This document shows positions 50,248-58,383 of a stretch of DNA of 64,000 nucleotides, one piece after another. The translations under genes and the position numbers were made by a program. The stretch's first letter is position 1; each line of letters begins with the position of its first letter. The notes beneath the pieces are model-generated. The model did not search any database and was not told the origin of the DNA. It saw only the letters and a program-made list of their open reading frames with translations. Source of the stretch: CAZAYY01 sp964489525. Its GTDB lineage: Bacteria; Chloroflexota; Anaerolineae; Anaerolineales; JABWBV01. Location: NCBI GenBank assembly GCA_964489525.1, contig CAZAYY010000002.1:1-64000 (forward strand). The letters are read 5' to 3'.

Positions 50248-51750
50248 ATGACTGCATTGCGTTATAACTTCGGGAAAAACCTGTTTCCAGCCCTGTTTGC
50301 CTGTGGGCTTTTGCTGCTGCCCATCACCAGCCAGCCGCTGTTAGCCAGCCTGGCGCGCACCAATGCGGTGGCCCCGCCTGCGCTGCTGTTTTTTGCTATC
50401 CTGGCGATGTTCTGGTTGGTGCCGTATGCCTGGCGGGGGGGGGCGTTCCCTGGCCAGGTGAAGCCCTTTGCTGCCTTTTTGTTTGCAGCGCTGTTTTCTT
50501 CTGCGCTGGCTTTTTTCCGACCCATCCCCCCTTTTCGAGAATCCAGCATCCTGGAAGAAATAATCCCGGCCATCATCACGCTGGGGATGGGGGCGGTTTA
50601 TTACTTTGTGACAGCAGCCTGGGCGCAGCGTACCGAGCGGCTGGCGGCAGCATTGCGCTGGGTGAACTATGGTGGGGTCGTGTTGGTGGGGTGGTCGCTG
50701 CTGCAGGGTGGCTATATTTTGTTTGCAGAAAGCCAGTTCCCGGCCTGGATGTCGGAAGTGCAGGGCCTGGTTTCCACCCGCCTGCTGTTTTATAACCGCA
50801 TCACCGGGTTGGCCTTCGAGCCTTCCTGGCTCGCACACCAGTTAAACACATTCTATATTCCTCTGTGGCTGGCCGCCAGCCTTTCCGGGTTCTCGGCGCA
50901 CCGCAGGCTGTGGAAGCTCTCCCTCGAAAATGTGCTGCTGGGGTTGGCCATTTTTATCCTGTATTTTTCTTTTTCGCGGGTGGGTTGGCTGTCGTTCTTC
51001 CTGGTTTTAGGGGTACTGACCCTTGAAGGGGTGGGCAAAGCCAGCGGCAGCGTGCAGCAAGCCTTGTTAAATTGGGTGCAGCGCTCGCGCTTTAAAATTC
51101 CCGCTCGCTTTGTTGGGTATGCCCGCCTGGCAATTGGGGCGCTGCTGGCCCTCCTGGTGGCCGGTGTGTTTGTGGCCAGTGGGGTCTTAATGATCCAGTA
51201 CGGCGGCAGGCTCGATTTTCGCCTGGAAGGGATTGTGGAAAGGGTGTTGGGCGCCCAGGATTTTTATGACCTGGTCAACCGATTGTTCATTGCCGAGCGA
51301 GTCATCTACTGGGAAGTAGGTTGGCGGGTGTTTGCCCTGTTCCCACTTTTTGGGGTGGGGTTGGGCAACGCGGGGTTTTTCTTCCCTACCATGCTGACGG
51401 CATTTGGGTGGCGCTTGGTAGAGATAAAAGATATCTTGTTCCGCCTGTCGTTTGTGCCGAACACGAAAAGCCTCTGGCCTCGCCTGCTGTCCGAAACGGG
51501 CATGGTAGGTTTCAGCCTGTTTGCCGCCTGGTTGTATAGTCTCTGGCAGTCGGGCCGGCTGCTGCGCCGCCTGTATGCTGGCGAGAACAACCCGCAAACC
51601 CTTCCGGTTCGGGTGGTTGCCTGGGCCGGGCAGCTTGCCATTGTGGCTTTTCTAATTGAAGGCTTTAGTGTGGATACCTTTGCACTGCCTTATATTTGGG
51701 TGATGCTGGGGCTGCTTTCTGCGGCAGCCGGGGTTTCCGGGAAAGCGTGA
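50248..51750 (+). CDS. O-antigen ligase/polymerase-like membrane protein
   Basis: This 500-residue protein has 11-12 hydrophobic segments, beginning NLFPALFACGLLLLPITSQP. The segments include AFLFAALFSSALAFF, LGLAIFILYFSFSRVGWLSF and MLGLLSAAAGVSG at the end. A large loop with RITGLAFEPSWLAHQLNTFY precedes the middle helices, and a second with VERVLGAQDFYDLVNRLF precedes ALFPLFGVGLGN. This is the Wzy_C/WaaL pattern. With a Wzm/Wzt exporter, ligation is the more natural role than polymerisation (inference). No clear ribosome-binding site. Confidence 0.8.
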   Translation: MTALRYNFGKNLFPALFACGLLLLPITSQPLLASLARTNAVAPPALLFFAILAMFWLVPYAWRGGAFPGQVKPFAAFLFAALFSSALAFFRPIPPFRESSILEEIIPAIITLGMGAVYYFVTAAWAQRTERLAAALRWVNYGGVVLVGWSLLQGGYILFAESQFPAWMSEVQGLVSTRLLFYNRITGLAFEPSWLAHQLNTFYIPLWLAASLSGFSAHRRLWKLSLENVLLGLAIFILYFSFSRVGWLSFFLVLGVLTLEGVGKASGSVQQALLNWVQRSRFKIPARFVGYARLAIGALLALLVAGVFVASGVLMIQYGGRLDFRLEGIVERVLGAQDFYDLVNRLFIAERVIYWEVGWRVFALFPLFGVGLGNAGFFFPTMLTAFGWRLVEIKDILFRLSFVPNTKSLWPRLLSETGMVGFSLFAAWLYSLWQSGRLLRRLYAGENNPQTLPVRVVAWAGQLAIVAFLIEGFSVDTFALPYIWVMLGLLSAAAGVSGKA

Positions 51751-51800
51751 ACCGTTTAGGCCGTTGGGGCGTAGTTAACAGGTATCTTTCATTTACCCCC

Positions 51801-51825
51801 TTCCGCCGGTTCTTCAGGGGCGGAA
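51801..51825 (+). terminator. hairpin between ligase-like and peptidase genes
   Basis: TTCCGCC (51801-51807) pairs with GGCGGAA (51819-51825) around an 11-base loop, 28 bases before the peptidase ATG. It lacks a T tract and may instead be an mRNA-leader structure. Confidence 0.3.
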
Positions 51826-51852
51826 AGGTCTGGAAAGAAAAAAGTAGGTGAT

Positions 51853-53904
51853 ATGGAAAGTAAAAATCGAAGGTGGATTGTTGTTTTCGCTGGCTGTTTG
51901 CTGGTGTTGAGCTGCTGTGTGCTGGTAGTTTGCCTGGGTGCTGCCGGGTTGGTCATTTATCGGGGCGGGCAGGTGGCGATGGACCCGTTTTTCTTGCCCA
52001 CTTTTGAGTTTTCGTGGGAATACAGCAATAACCCCACCCCCGCGCCCACGCTTGCGCCCACGTTCCGCCGCACAGAGGTGGCGGGTACACCTGTGCCCGT
52101 TCAAGAAGATATGCTCGAAGCCCTGGGCGCAGTCCAGATTCCCCCTGCAGACCCATATGACCTTGCCCGTCGCATGGAGGGCAAAACCAACCTGCCGCCC
52201 AAGGGTGCAGTACCAGCGCCTGCTGCCTATACCGCCGGAGACCGCAAAAGTTTTTGGGTGCTCAACTCCGACACGGCAGCCTACAGCCAGGTGCAGGCTG
52301 TGCTGCGTTATGTTGGCGAGCAGGTCAATTTTTGGATTGAGGATGGTGTCCGCTATGACCACCAGGAACTCGTCAGGTTGGTAGATACCTTCAGCAGCGA
52401 GATCTACCCGGACGTGCGCGGCGTTTTCGGGAGCGAGCGCACCCCCGGGGTGGATGGCGACCCCCGCCTGGTGGTTCTCTACACCACCGGCATGGGCCGG
52501 GGTGTGGCTGGCTATTTCTCGTCCAGCGATGCCTACCCACCCGAAGTGGTGGAGTATTCCAATGGTCACGATATGTTTGTGCTCAGTGCCAGCAACCTGA
52601 GCCTGAACAGCCAGTTTACCTACGGCGTATTGGCCCATGAATTTCAGCACATGATTCACTGGGCCAGCGACAACAATGAAGAGGGTTGGTTGAATGAAGG
52701 CCTGGCCGAGCTTTCGGCTTTGGTGGCTGGTTATCAAAACAGCAGTTTCGATGAGACGTATGCCGCTGACCCGGACATTCCGCTGCTTCATTGGCCTGCT
52801 TCGGATGGCAATTCTTACCCGTTTTATGGCGGGTCCTATCTTTTTATGGCTTACTTTTGGGGGCAGTATGGCAGCCAGGCGGTTCAGTCGCTCATTTCTC
52901 ACCCTGAAAATGGGCTGACCAGCCTGGACATGGTGCTTTTAGAGCCGGCCTTCTCAGCCCCGGCAAAGCAGGCGGATGATTTGTTTCAAGATTGGACGAT
53001 TGCCAATTACCTGGGCCTGGCAGGAGAGTCCCTTTCTCCGCGCTATTCCTATCCCGAAGAGGTAAGCAGTTTGCCGGTGTTCAGCCCTGTTGAAACCATC
53101 TCAACCTGCCCAACGGACGAAGGACTACGGGCGGTTAACCAGTATGGGGTGGATTATGTTGAAATTACCTGCCCGGGGACATATCGCCTTTCTTTTGAAG
53201 GGTCCACCCTGGCCCCTGTGGTCTCGGCAGAATACCGCCCTGGCAGCGATTTTGCCTACTGGTCGAACCGGGCCAACGAATCGAACATGACGCTCAGCCG
53301 AAGTTTTGATTTTCGCAGCGTGAATGGCCCGCTGACACTCTCGTACTGGGTGTGGTACGACCTGGAACAAGGGTACGATTTTGTGTACTTGCTTGCTTCC
53401 ACCGATGATGGGGAAACCTGGGAGTTTCTTGATCTGCCCTCCGGTGTCCGCCCTGGGCCGGATGATTTTAATTACGGCCCAGCCTACAATGGCAGCAGCC
53501 GGGGCTGGAAGCAAGAAACCCTTGACCTCTCCCGCTTTGCCGGGCAGAAAGTTACCTTGCAGTTTGAATACGTTACCGATACTGCAGTGGTGGGTGAGGG
53601 CTTTTTGTTGGACGAAATAGCAATTCCGGAAATTGGATACCTGGATGATGTAGAACCCCAATCGGATGGCTGGCAGGCGGCAGGGTTTGTCCGGCTGAAA
53701 AATGAACTGCCGCAAACCTACCGCCTGGCGCTCATCACCCATGGCCGCGGCACAGAAGTGACCTACCTGTCGCTCTCGCCGGTCAACACTGCTGATGTGG
53801 AGTTTTCTGTAGGTGGAGAGGTGGAAGCGGTAACCCTCGTGGTCAGTGCAACCACCCGTTTCACTTCGGTTCCGGCGGCATACCGGTTGCAAATATTGCC
53901 ATAA
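51853..53904 (+). CDS. secreted/anchored HExxH metallopeptidase with C-terminal beta-sandwich
   Basis: This 683-residue protein has an N-terminal membrane anchor (residues 9-36, WIVVFAGCLLVLSCCVLVVC) and a Pro/Thr linker (NPTPAPTLAPTF). A gluzincin-type zinc site follows: HEFQHMIHW (His 262 and 266) followed 15-20 residues later by GWLNEGLAEL, whose Glu is the third ligand. Hyicolysin (M30) has this arrangement. The C-terminal part (LSYWVWYDLEQGYDFVYLLA, GETWEFLDLPSG) resembles the MAM-like domain of immune inhibitor A peptidases. It probably acts outside the cell membrane. Relation to the glycan genes is positional only. Confidence 0.85.
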   Translation: MESKNRRWIVVFAGCLLVLSCCVLVVCLGAAGLVIYRGGQVAMDPFFLPTFEFSWEYSNNPTPAPTLAPTFRRTEVAGTPVPVQEDMLEALGAVQIPPADPYDLARRMEGKTNLPPKGAVPAPAAYTAGDRKSFWVLNSDTAAYSQVQAVLRYVGEQVNFWIEDGVRYDHQELVRLVDTFSSEIYPDVRGVFGSERTPGVDGDPRLVVLYTTGMGRGVAGYFSSSDAYPPEVVEYSNGHDMFVLSASNLSLNSQFTYGVLAHEFQHMIHWASDNNEEGWLNEGLAELSALVAGYQNSSFDETYAADPDIPLLHWPASDGNSYPFYGGSYLFMAYFWGQYGSQAVQSLISHPENGLTSLDMVLLEPAFSAPAKQADDLFQDWTIANYLGLAGESLSPRYSYPEEVSSLPVFSPVETISTCPTDEGLRAVNQYGVDYVEITCPGTYRLSFEGSTLAPVVSAEYRPGSDFAYWSNRANESNMTLSRSFDFRSVNGPLTLSYWVWYDLEQGYDFVYLLASTDDGETWEFLDLPSGVRPGPDDFNYGPAYNGSSRGWKQETLDLSRFAGQKVTLQFEYVTDTAVVGEGFLLDEIAIPEIGYLDDVEPQSDGWQAAGFVRLKNELPQTYRLALITHGRGTEVTYLSLSPVNTADVEFSVGGEVEAVTLVVSATTRFTSVPAAYRLQILP

Positions 53905-53964
53905 CCCGGCGTATGGGATCGGGCCGTTCCGGCCCGTTGTCCTCCATCCCCCATCGGTTTACAG

Positions 53965-54000
53965 GCTGGGGCTGTCCTTTTCTTTTTGGACAGCCCCAGC
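53965..54000 (+). terminator. 13-bp hairpin downstream of the metallopeptidase gene
   Basis: The arms GCTGGGGCTGTCC and GGACAGCCCCAGC form a perfect stem around a 10-base T-rich loop, 60 bases after the peptidase stop. No T tract follows on the plus strand, but the length and GC content would give a strong terminator-like structure. The word GGACAGCCCCAG recurs near 54610, just after the palindrome. Confidence 0.6.
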
Positions 54001-54061
54001 TGATTTAAAGGCAGCCCATGCCTTGGGCCTTCCATTTTGTAGTGACGACTTTAGTCGTTCC

Positions 54062-54119
54062 CGGCTGGATTCACCCAGGTGCGGGGCTGCTTCGCCCCCG
54101 GCGGGGCTCGCAGCGACAT
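54062..54119 (+). repeat. direct repeat R3, copy 1
   Basis: This 58-base segment, containing GGGGCTGCTTCGCCCC and GGCGGGGCTCGCAGCGACAT, recurs at 54479-54537 with few changes. The first word is itself an inverted repeat (GGGGC and GCCCC). Confidence 0.75.
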
Positions 54120-54138
54120 ATTTGGTAATGTCCACCGC

Positions 54139-54171
54139 GTGTCATCCGAACGGTGCAGCCGTGAGGAATCT
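54139..54171 (+). repeat. dispersed repeat R2, copy 2
   Basis: This segment matches 15030-15063, 39 kb away, with one deletion and one substitution (CCGAACGGTGCAGCCGTGAG here). Confidence 0.7.
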
Positions 54172-54340
54172 GGGGAGGGGTTTCTCGGTCGCTGCCAGGG
54201 GCAGCTGGCTGTACGAGCAAGGGCAGGTCTGCGGGTGAGTTCGACAATTCCTTCACCGCAATGGAGCAATCTTTACCTAAACCCCCTTCGCCGCATGGCG
54301 ACCTGCCCCTACGGCATGCCGCGGTGTCCAAAGTTCTCCT

Positions 54341-54448
54341 GTAGGGGCGGGTCACAGCGCAGCGGAAGCCAATGCCAAACCAGGGTAGTCCCATCCGTCA
54401 AAACGCAGCCTGCCCACCCGCAGACCCGCCCGTCCCGGTGGGGCAGGC
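54341..54448 (+). repeat. dispersed repeat R1, copy 2
   Basis: This 108-base segment is nearly the same as 14893-15000, with the same complementary arms GGGCGGGTC and GACCCGCCC and the shared core CATCCGTCAAAAC. Left and right of it the two sites are otherwise different, so the boundaries of the element are fairly clear. Confidence 0.75.
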
Positions 54449-54478
54449 AGGACTTCTTTGCAGCGACTGAAGCAATCT

Positions 54479-54537
54479 CGGCTGAATTTGCCCAGGTGAA
54501 GGGGCTGCTTCGCCCCTGGCGGGGCTCGCAGCGACAT
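54479..54537 (+). repeat. direct repeat R3, copy 2
   Basis: Second copy of the 54062-54119 segment, in the same orientation, 360 bases downstream of it. Confidence 0.75.
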
Positions 54538-54576
54538 GCCGGGGGATGGGCTGGGGTGTTGTTTCTTTGCATCCCT

Positions 54577-54604
54577 GTAGAGGCACGATATATCGTGCCT
54601 CTAC
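54577..54604. terminator. 28-base perfect palindrome followed by T run
   Basis: GTAGAGGCACGATA is followed at once by its exact reverse complement, so the element has no loop and is perfectly symmetric. TTTT follows on the plus strand. It stands between two genes that converge on it, so it could end transcripts from both sides. Related GTAGAGGCACG palindromes are known as dispersed elements in several bacterial groups. Confidence 0.6.
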
Positions 54605-54638
54605 TTTTCGGACAGCCCCAGTTTGGTTTAAATGTGGT

Positions 54639-54854
54639 TTATTGGCGCGGGGCGCGCAGTTGGGCGAGCTGTGCTTCCATTTCAGCCCGGCGGCCTGCCG
54701 CAGCATCCTGCATTTCTGTGCGCAGTGCCTGGAAACGGTCGGTGATGTCCTGGCGTAATTCTTTGCCGGGTGTGGGCGCAAACAGAACGGCCAGGGTTGC
54801 GCCCACCAGCGCACCAGTTAAAGCGCCTGCCAAAAAACTCAATGTCTTCTGCAT
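54639..54854 (-). CDS. YtxH domain-containing small protein
   Basis: This 71-residue protein begins MQKTLSFLAGALTGALVGATLAVLFAPTPGKELRQDI, one hydrophobic segment with the APTPGKELR motif of the YtxH family. A predicted helical tail rich in Ala, Glu, Gln and Arg (AAAGRRAEMEAQLAQLRA) follows. GGAGG is 6 bases before the ATG. YtxH proteins are small membrane-anchored stress-associated proteins of unclear role. TATAAT on the minus strand at 54953-54958 may be its -10 element. Confidence 0.85.
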   Translation of the reverse strand: MQKTLSFLAGALTGALVGATLAVLFAPTPGKELRQDITDRFQALRTEMQDAAAGRRAEMEAQLAQLRAPRQ

Positions 54855-54952
54855 CGTGTACCTCCAATGATTGTGCGGCGTTTTTCGCCCATATTTGTGA
54901 AAAATTCGGGACTTTTTTCCAACAGGGGGATGGGTAAAATCCCTACCTTTTG

Positions 54953-54958
54953 ATTATA
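54953..54958 (-). promoter_or_regulatory. candidate -10 element of the YtxH gene
   Basis: The minus strand reads TATAAT, about 100 bases upstream of the YtxH start and just after the stop of the propeller lipoprotein gene. The -35 region is poor (GCGTTC), so the call rests on the -10 match only. Confidence 0.3.
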
Positions 54959-54970
54959 CCGAAAATCTGG

Positions 54971-57004
54971 TCATGGAACGCCCCACATGGCAATCGTTCC
55001 ATCGGCAAACGTCAGCAGCAGGGCGGTGTCATTCTTGATAAAACGAACACTGGTGAGGCCGCTTTCACCCATCGGCTGCGAAAAAACCGTGGTGCCATCC
55101 GGAATGGACAGGATGACGAGGGTGTTAAATGCCGCTGCAGCCAGCAGGTCCCCCGCAGCGTTGAAGCTGAGTAAACGTGGGTAGAGGTTGTCATTGCGAT
55201 AATAATAGGTGGTTTCCCCGTTCAGCCGGTAGAGCTGCAGCCCAAAAGATGCACTCACAGCCAGGATAGCGCCATCAGGGCTGACATTGTGGGCATAAAC
55301 CCCAAAAGTTTCAAAAGAAAACTCCCCGGCTTTGCGCGGGGTGGGGTCCAACTGGTACACCAGAACCTGACAGGGCTGCCCGCCGCATCCACCAGAGGCG
55401 GTGATATATCTGCCGGAAGTGGCGTACCGGAGCACATCGGGCGGGTATGCCATTCCAAGCAGGTTGTTGGATAACGCCCAATCGGGGCGCTGGTAGATAT
55501 ATCCCTTGTTCAGGCGGGAACGGGCGGCAAATTGGCCGTCTGGGGAGACATCATAAGGCTCCCATGGGCTGCACCGTTCCACCACCTGGCCGGTCAGGGC
55601 TGCCATGTCGGCTGCAATTAACCCTTCCTGGGCGCAAAACACTGCGGTGCTGCCATCCTCCGAAAAATATACCGGCGCGGGGAAGCTGCCAAACGGCCCG
55701 TCCGGCCATTGGATGGGCGGCAGTTCGGTTCGGGAGCCTTCAAACACATGCCAGGTGTACACCCGGTCATTGTCTATCCCCCTGGCCAGAAGTGCGCCCG
55801 TTTCATTGAACCCGGCATGGGTTAAATCTCCAAAAACAAAACCTTGCCGGACCAGGTTGGCTTTGTCGAAGGCTGCTGGCGTAAGGATGGGAAAAAGTTC
55901 TTCGGTGCTGAAGCCGGTCTGTTCCTGGGTCCGGATGCGGTTGTCCCACAACTGCCGGATCTGGAAAACGCCAGGTTCACGAATGTTTTCCAGCACGGCG
56001 TGACGTCCATCGGGTGCAAACCGGTAAAACTTGTAGGTGCCCCCGGTGCTGAGCTGGTAAACCACTTGACCGCTCATCAGTTCATAAACGAGCAGGTCTT
56101 CTGTCATAACCAGGGTTTTGTCGGCGCTGAACGGGTTTGGCGGAATAAACCCAATGGATGTCAGTACGCGGGCAAGCTGGTTTTTCTGCAGATCCCAGAT
56201 GCCAAAATCTCCAAAGGTGGTGTAGGCAATCAGCTTGGAGGAGTCGGGCGAGAAAACTAAATTTTCGGGTACAGGCAAAATCATTTCTACGATGTAGGTG
56301 CTTGGGTCTCCTTGCGCCGGGAATACCAGCAGGCTTTTATCCCCGAAGCCGGCTGCCACTTGCTGGCTGTCATCTGAAATGGCCAGGGATATGATTTGCG
56401 GGTCCTGGCTGGGGGTTTTGGTTCCCGGGTAAGCCAGTTCGCGCCAGGTTGCGCCAGATGCGCCATCCCAAACCATCACTTCTCCCGTTCGCAACCCCAG
56501 AACGGCAAATCGGGTGTCAGGTGAGATTTGGAAAAGGGCAGCCCCGGGTTGGTAGCGGAGTTCCTGGTACGTTTGTGCGTCAAACAGCGAAACGCCAAAA
56601 TCCGTGCGCACCAACAGGCTGGAGCCGTTGGCGAGAACCGCAACATCCCGAACCGCACCACGTCCCCAGCTTGCCAGCAAGGTCAGCCCGGCCACACTGC
56701 CTGGGTCCAGCGGCTGATCTGAAAATGGCAGCGGCGTTGGGCCTGGGGTTGGGCTTGCGGTTGGGGTGTGGGTTGGGGGCAGCGTGGCGGTAGCGGTGCT
56801 GGTGTCTGGAATACGGGTTGCCGTGTGGGTGGGGGTTGGCGGCGGTGTTTTTGTGGGGCTGGGTGTGGCGGTTTGCGTGGGGGCGGTGGTGGGCGTGGGC
56901 GGCAGCGTGGAAGGGGGGGCAGGTGTTGCCTCAGGTTGGCAGGCGGTTAAAGCCCACAGGCTGAACAAAACCGCCCAAACAATTCGAGAAAAAACAGCGC
57001 GCAT
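54971..57004 (-). CDS. WD40-like beta-propeller lipoprotein
   Basis: ATG at 57004 lies 9 bases after GGAGG; upstream in-frame ATGs (57013 and 57157) put the site inside the gene. The 677-residue protein has a lipoprotein signal ending LTAC (Cys 22), then about 80 residues of Pro/Thr (PPTPTTAPTQTATPSPTKTP). A long region of repeating beta-blades follows: LLVRTDFGVSLFDAQTYQEL, FAVLGLRTGEVMVWDGASG, VAAGFGDKSLLVFPA, LTFADGTIAMWGV. The last blade has the WD40-like TIAMW. It is probably anchored on the outer face of the membrane with a binding role. Function unknown. Confidence 0.85.
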   Translation of the reverse strand: MRAVFSRIVWAVLFSLWALTACQPEATPAPPSTLPPTPTTAPTQTATPSPTKTPPPTPTHTATRIPDTSTATATLPPTHTPTASPTPGPTPLPFSDQPLDPGSVAGLTLLASWGRGAVRDVAVLANGSSLLVRTDFGVSLFDAQTYQELRYQPGAALFQISPDTRFAVLGLRTGEVMVWDGASGATWRELAYPGTKTPSQDPQIISLAISDDSQQVAAGFGDKSLLVFPAQGDPSTYIVEMILPVPENLVFSPDSSKLIAYTTFGDFGIWDLQKNQLARVLTSIGFIPPNPFSADKTLVMTEDLLVYELMSGQVVYQLSTGGTYKFYRFAPDGRHAVLENIREPGVFQIRQLWDNRIRTQEQTGFSTEELFPILTPAAFDKANLVRQGFVFGDLTHAGFNETGALLARGIDNDRVYTWHVFEGSRTELPPIQWPDGPFGSFPAPVYFSEDGSTAVFCAQEGLIAADMAALTGQVVERCSPWEPYDVSPDGQFAARSRLNKGYIYQRPDWALSNNLLGMAYPPDVLRYATSGRYITASGGCGGQPCQVLVYQLDPTPRKAGEFSFETFGVYAHNVSPDGAILAVSASFGLQLYRLNGETTYYYRNDNLYPRLLSFNAAGDLLAAAAFNTLVILSIPDGTTVFSQPMGESGLTSVRFIKNDTALLLTFADGTIAMWGVP

Positions 57005-57293
57005 AAACGGCATCCTCCGGCAAAGGAATCGGGTTGCGATATGACCCATATTAAAGATTATAGTACAGCTCCGCCCCGTTAGCTTCTTAAGAGAGAACCG
57101 CTGAGGCTCTTTAAAAAAACTCGGTGGCCCTCGGTGGAACCTGCTGCAGATATTCAAGCCAGTCCGAACGGCGTAGCCCCAAAATCGTTTTAAAATCCCC
57201 TGGCCGGGGGCGGGGGACTTAGGGTGTGGGGACCTGGACTTTCACAGGTGTTTTTTTATATCAGAAACTCCTGAGGAGATGCCTGCCTCGTGT
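57005..57293. other. intergenic region between lipoprotein and pan operon
   Basis: Apart from the candidate -10 (57057-57062), this part of the 455-base divergent gap contains a remnant of dispersed repeat R2 (57163-57178) and a weak hairpin ACCTG/CAGGT (57232-57249) followed by seven T residues. No gene is seen. The rest of the gap is the pan promoter and leader. Confidence 0.6.
57057..57062 (-). promoter_or_regulatory. candidate -10 element of the propeller lipoprotein gene
   Basis: The minus strand reads TATAAT about 50 bases upstream of the ATG at 57004. The corresponding -35 region has no good match, so the call is weak. Confidence 0.35.
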
Positions 57294-57321
57294 TTGACAA
57301 ACCTTGCAATTAGGATACAAT
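57294..57321 (+). promoter_or_regulatory. sigma-70-type promoter of the pan operon
   Basis: TTGACA (57294-57299) and TACAAT (57316-57321) are separated by 16 bases, the best promoter match in the window. Transcription would start near 57328 and give a leader of about 130 bases before the panB ATG. Confidence 0.75.
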
Positions 57322-57364
57322 CTGTTTAACAGAACTTTGAACTGTGCTCGTTTCATGCCCGGTG

Positions 57365-57394
57365 GCGGCCTGGATTGTTCGCAACCAGGACCGC
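57365..57394 (+). promoter_or_regulatory. leader hairpin with UUCG loop upstream of panB
   Basis: The stem pairs GCGG with CCGC, CCTGG with CCAGG and TTG with CAA, with single-base bulges, closing on the tetraloop TTCG. It is the only strong structure in the 130-base pan leader. It lies 53 bases before the ribosome-binding site and does not overlap it, so control by mRNA stability or protein binding is more likely than direct masking (inference). Confidence 0.5.
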
Positions 57395-57459
57395 TCATCC
57401 AGCCAGACCTGCACCCAAAACCATATCGTTATGAGGCCCCTACCCCCAAGGAGGGTACC

Positions 57460-58383
57460 ATGTCTACTTCAACCCCTCTTTCCCCAACTTCCGAAAGCGC
57501 AGCCTCGCGCAAAGTAACCACCCTGGACCTGCGCCGCCGTAAAGAGCGCGGCCAGGTCTTCACCATGCTGACCGCTTATGATTACCCAACAGCCCTGGCC
57601 ATAGACCGGGCCGGGATTGACGCCATCCTGGTGGGCGATTCCCTGGGCATGGTAGTCTTAGGCTACGAAACCACCCTGCCCGTTACCATGGAAGACATGC
57701 TCCATCACTGCAAGGCGGTGGCCCGTGGCGCGAAGCGGGCCTTGCTGGTCGGTGATATGCCGTTTATGTCTTACCAGGTTTCCCCGCAAGAGGCTCTGCG
57801 CAATGCCGGGCGCTTCCTGCAAGAAGGCGGGATGGACGCGGTCAAGCTGGAAGGCGGGCGCAGCCAGGCCGAAACCATCCAGCGCATTACCGCGGCCGGC
57901 ATCCCGGTGATGGGTCACCTGGGGCTGACCCCCCAAAGCGTCCACCAGTTGGGCGGCTTTCGCGGCCAGGCCAAAACCGCCCAGGCTGCCAGAATTTTGC
58001 TCGAAGATGCCCTGGTTTTGCAGGATGCGGGCTGCTTCAGCCTGGTTTTGGAGGCCATTCCGGAGCAGCTTGCCCGGCTGGTAACCGAACGCCTGGATAT
58101 TCCCACCATCGGCATCGGGGCTGGCGGCGGCTGCACGGGCCAGGTGCTGGTTACCCACGACCTGGTGGGCCTATTTGACCGCTTCACCCCTTCCTTTGTG
58201 CGCCAGTATACCAACCTGTACCAGGCCATGGCGGATGCTTTCCTGGCCTTCAAGGCAGATGTGGAAGCAGGCCGCTTCCCTGGCCCCGAACACGCCGCCC
58301 AGATGAAAGCAGACGAGCTGGCAAGGCTGCTTGAAATGCTCAAAGAAAGCCCGCTGCCTGCTGGATTAAGGGACGAAAAATGA
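57460..58383 (+). CDS. panB: 3-methyl-2-oxobutanoate hydroxymethyltransferase
   Basis: ATG at 57460 follows AAGGAGGG; the frame is open upstream to 57304 but only through the leader. The 307-residue protein has MLTAYDYPTALAIDRAGIDA, LVGDSLGMVVLGYETTLPVT, GGMDAVKLEGGRSQAETIQR and GHLGLTPQSVHQLGGFRGQA, the PanB signatures. It adds a hydroxymethyl group from methylene-THF to ketoisovalerate. First gene of the CoA operon; it overlaps panE by 4 bases. Confidence 0.97.
   Translation: MSTSTPLSPTSESAASRKVTTLDLRRRKERGQVFTMLTAYDYPTALAIDRAGIDAILVGDSLGMVVLGYETTLPVTMEDMLHHCKAVARGAKRALLVGDMPFMSYQVSPQEALRNAGRFLQEGGMDAVKLEGGRSQAETIQRITAAGIPVMGHLGLTPQSVHQLGGFRGQAKTAQAARILLEDALVLQDAGCFSLVLEAIPEQLARLVTERLDIPTIGIGAGGGCTGQVLVTHDLVGLFDRFTPSFVRQYTNLYQAMADAFLAFKADVEAGRFPGPEHAAQMKADELARLLEMLKESPLPAGLRDEK

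Larger units (their letters stand above)
53905..54638. repeat. non-coding repeat-rich island
   Basis: This 734-base gap between convergent genes contains no convincing gene. It holds a 13-bp hairpin (53965-54000) and a 58-base direct repeat (54062-54119 and 54479-54537). It also holds copies of the dispersed repeats R2 (54139-54171) and R1 (54341-54448) and a 28-base perfect palindrome (54577-54604). Open frames over it are composed of the repeats and show no protein family. Confidence 0.85.

Noticed and set aside
54079..54870. 263-codon plus-strand open frame in the repeat island
   Set aside because: It is composed of dispersed repeats and runs over the well-supported YtxH gene on the other strand.
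57322..57459. known riboswitch in the pan leader
   Set aside because: I could not match any conserved core of a described riboswitch class; only one strong hairpin is visible.
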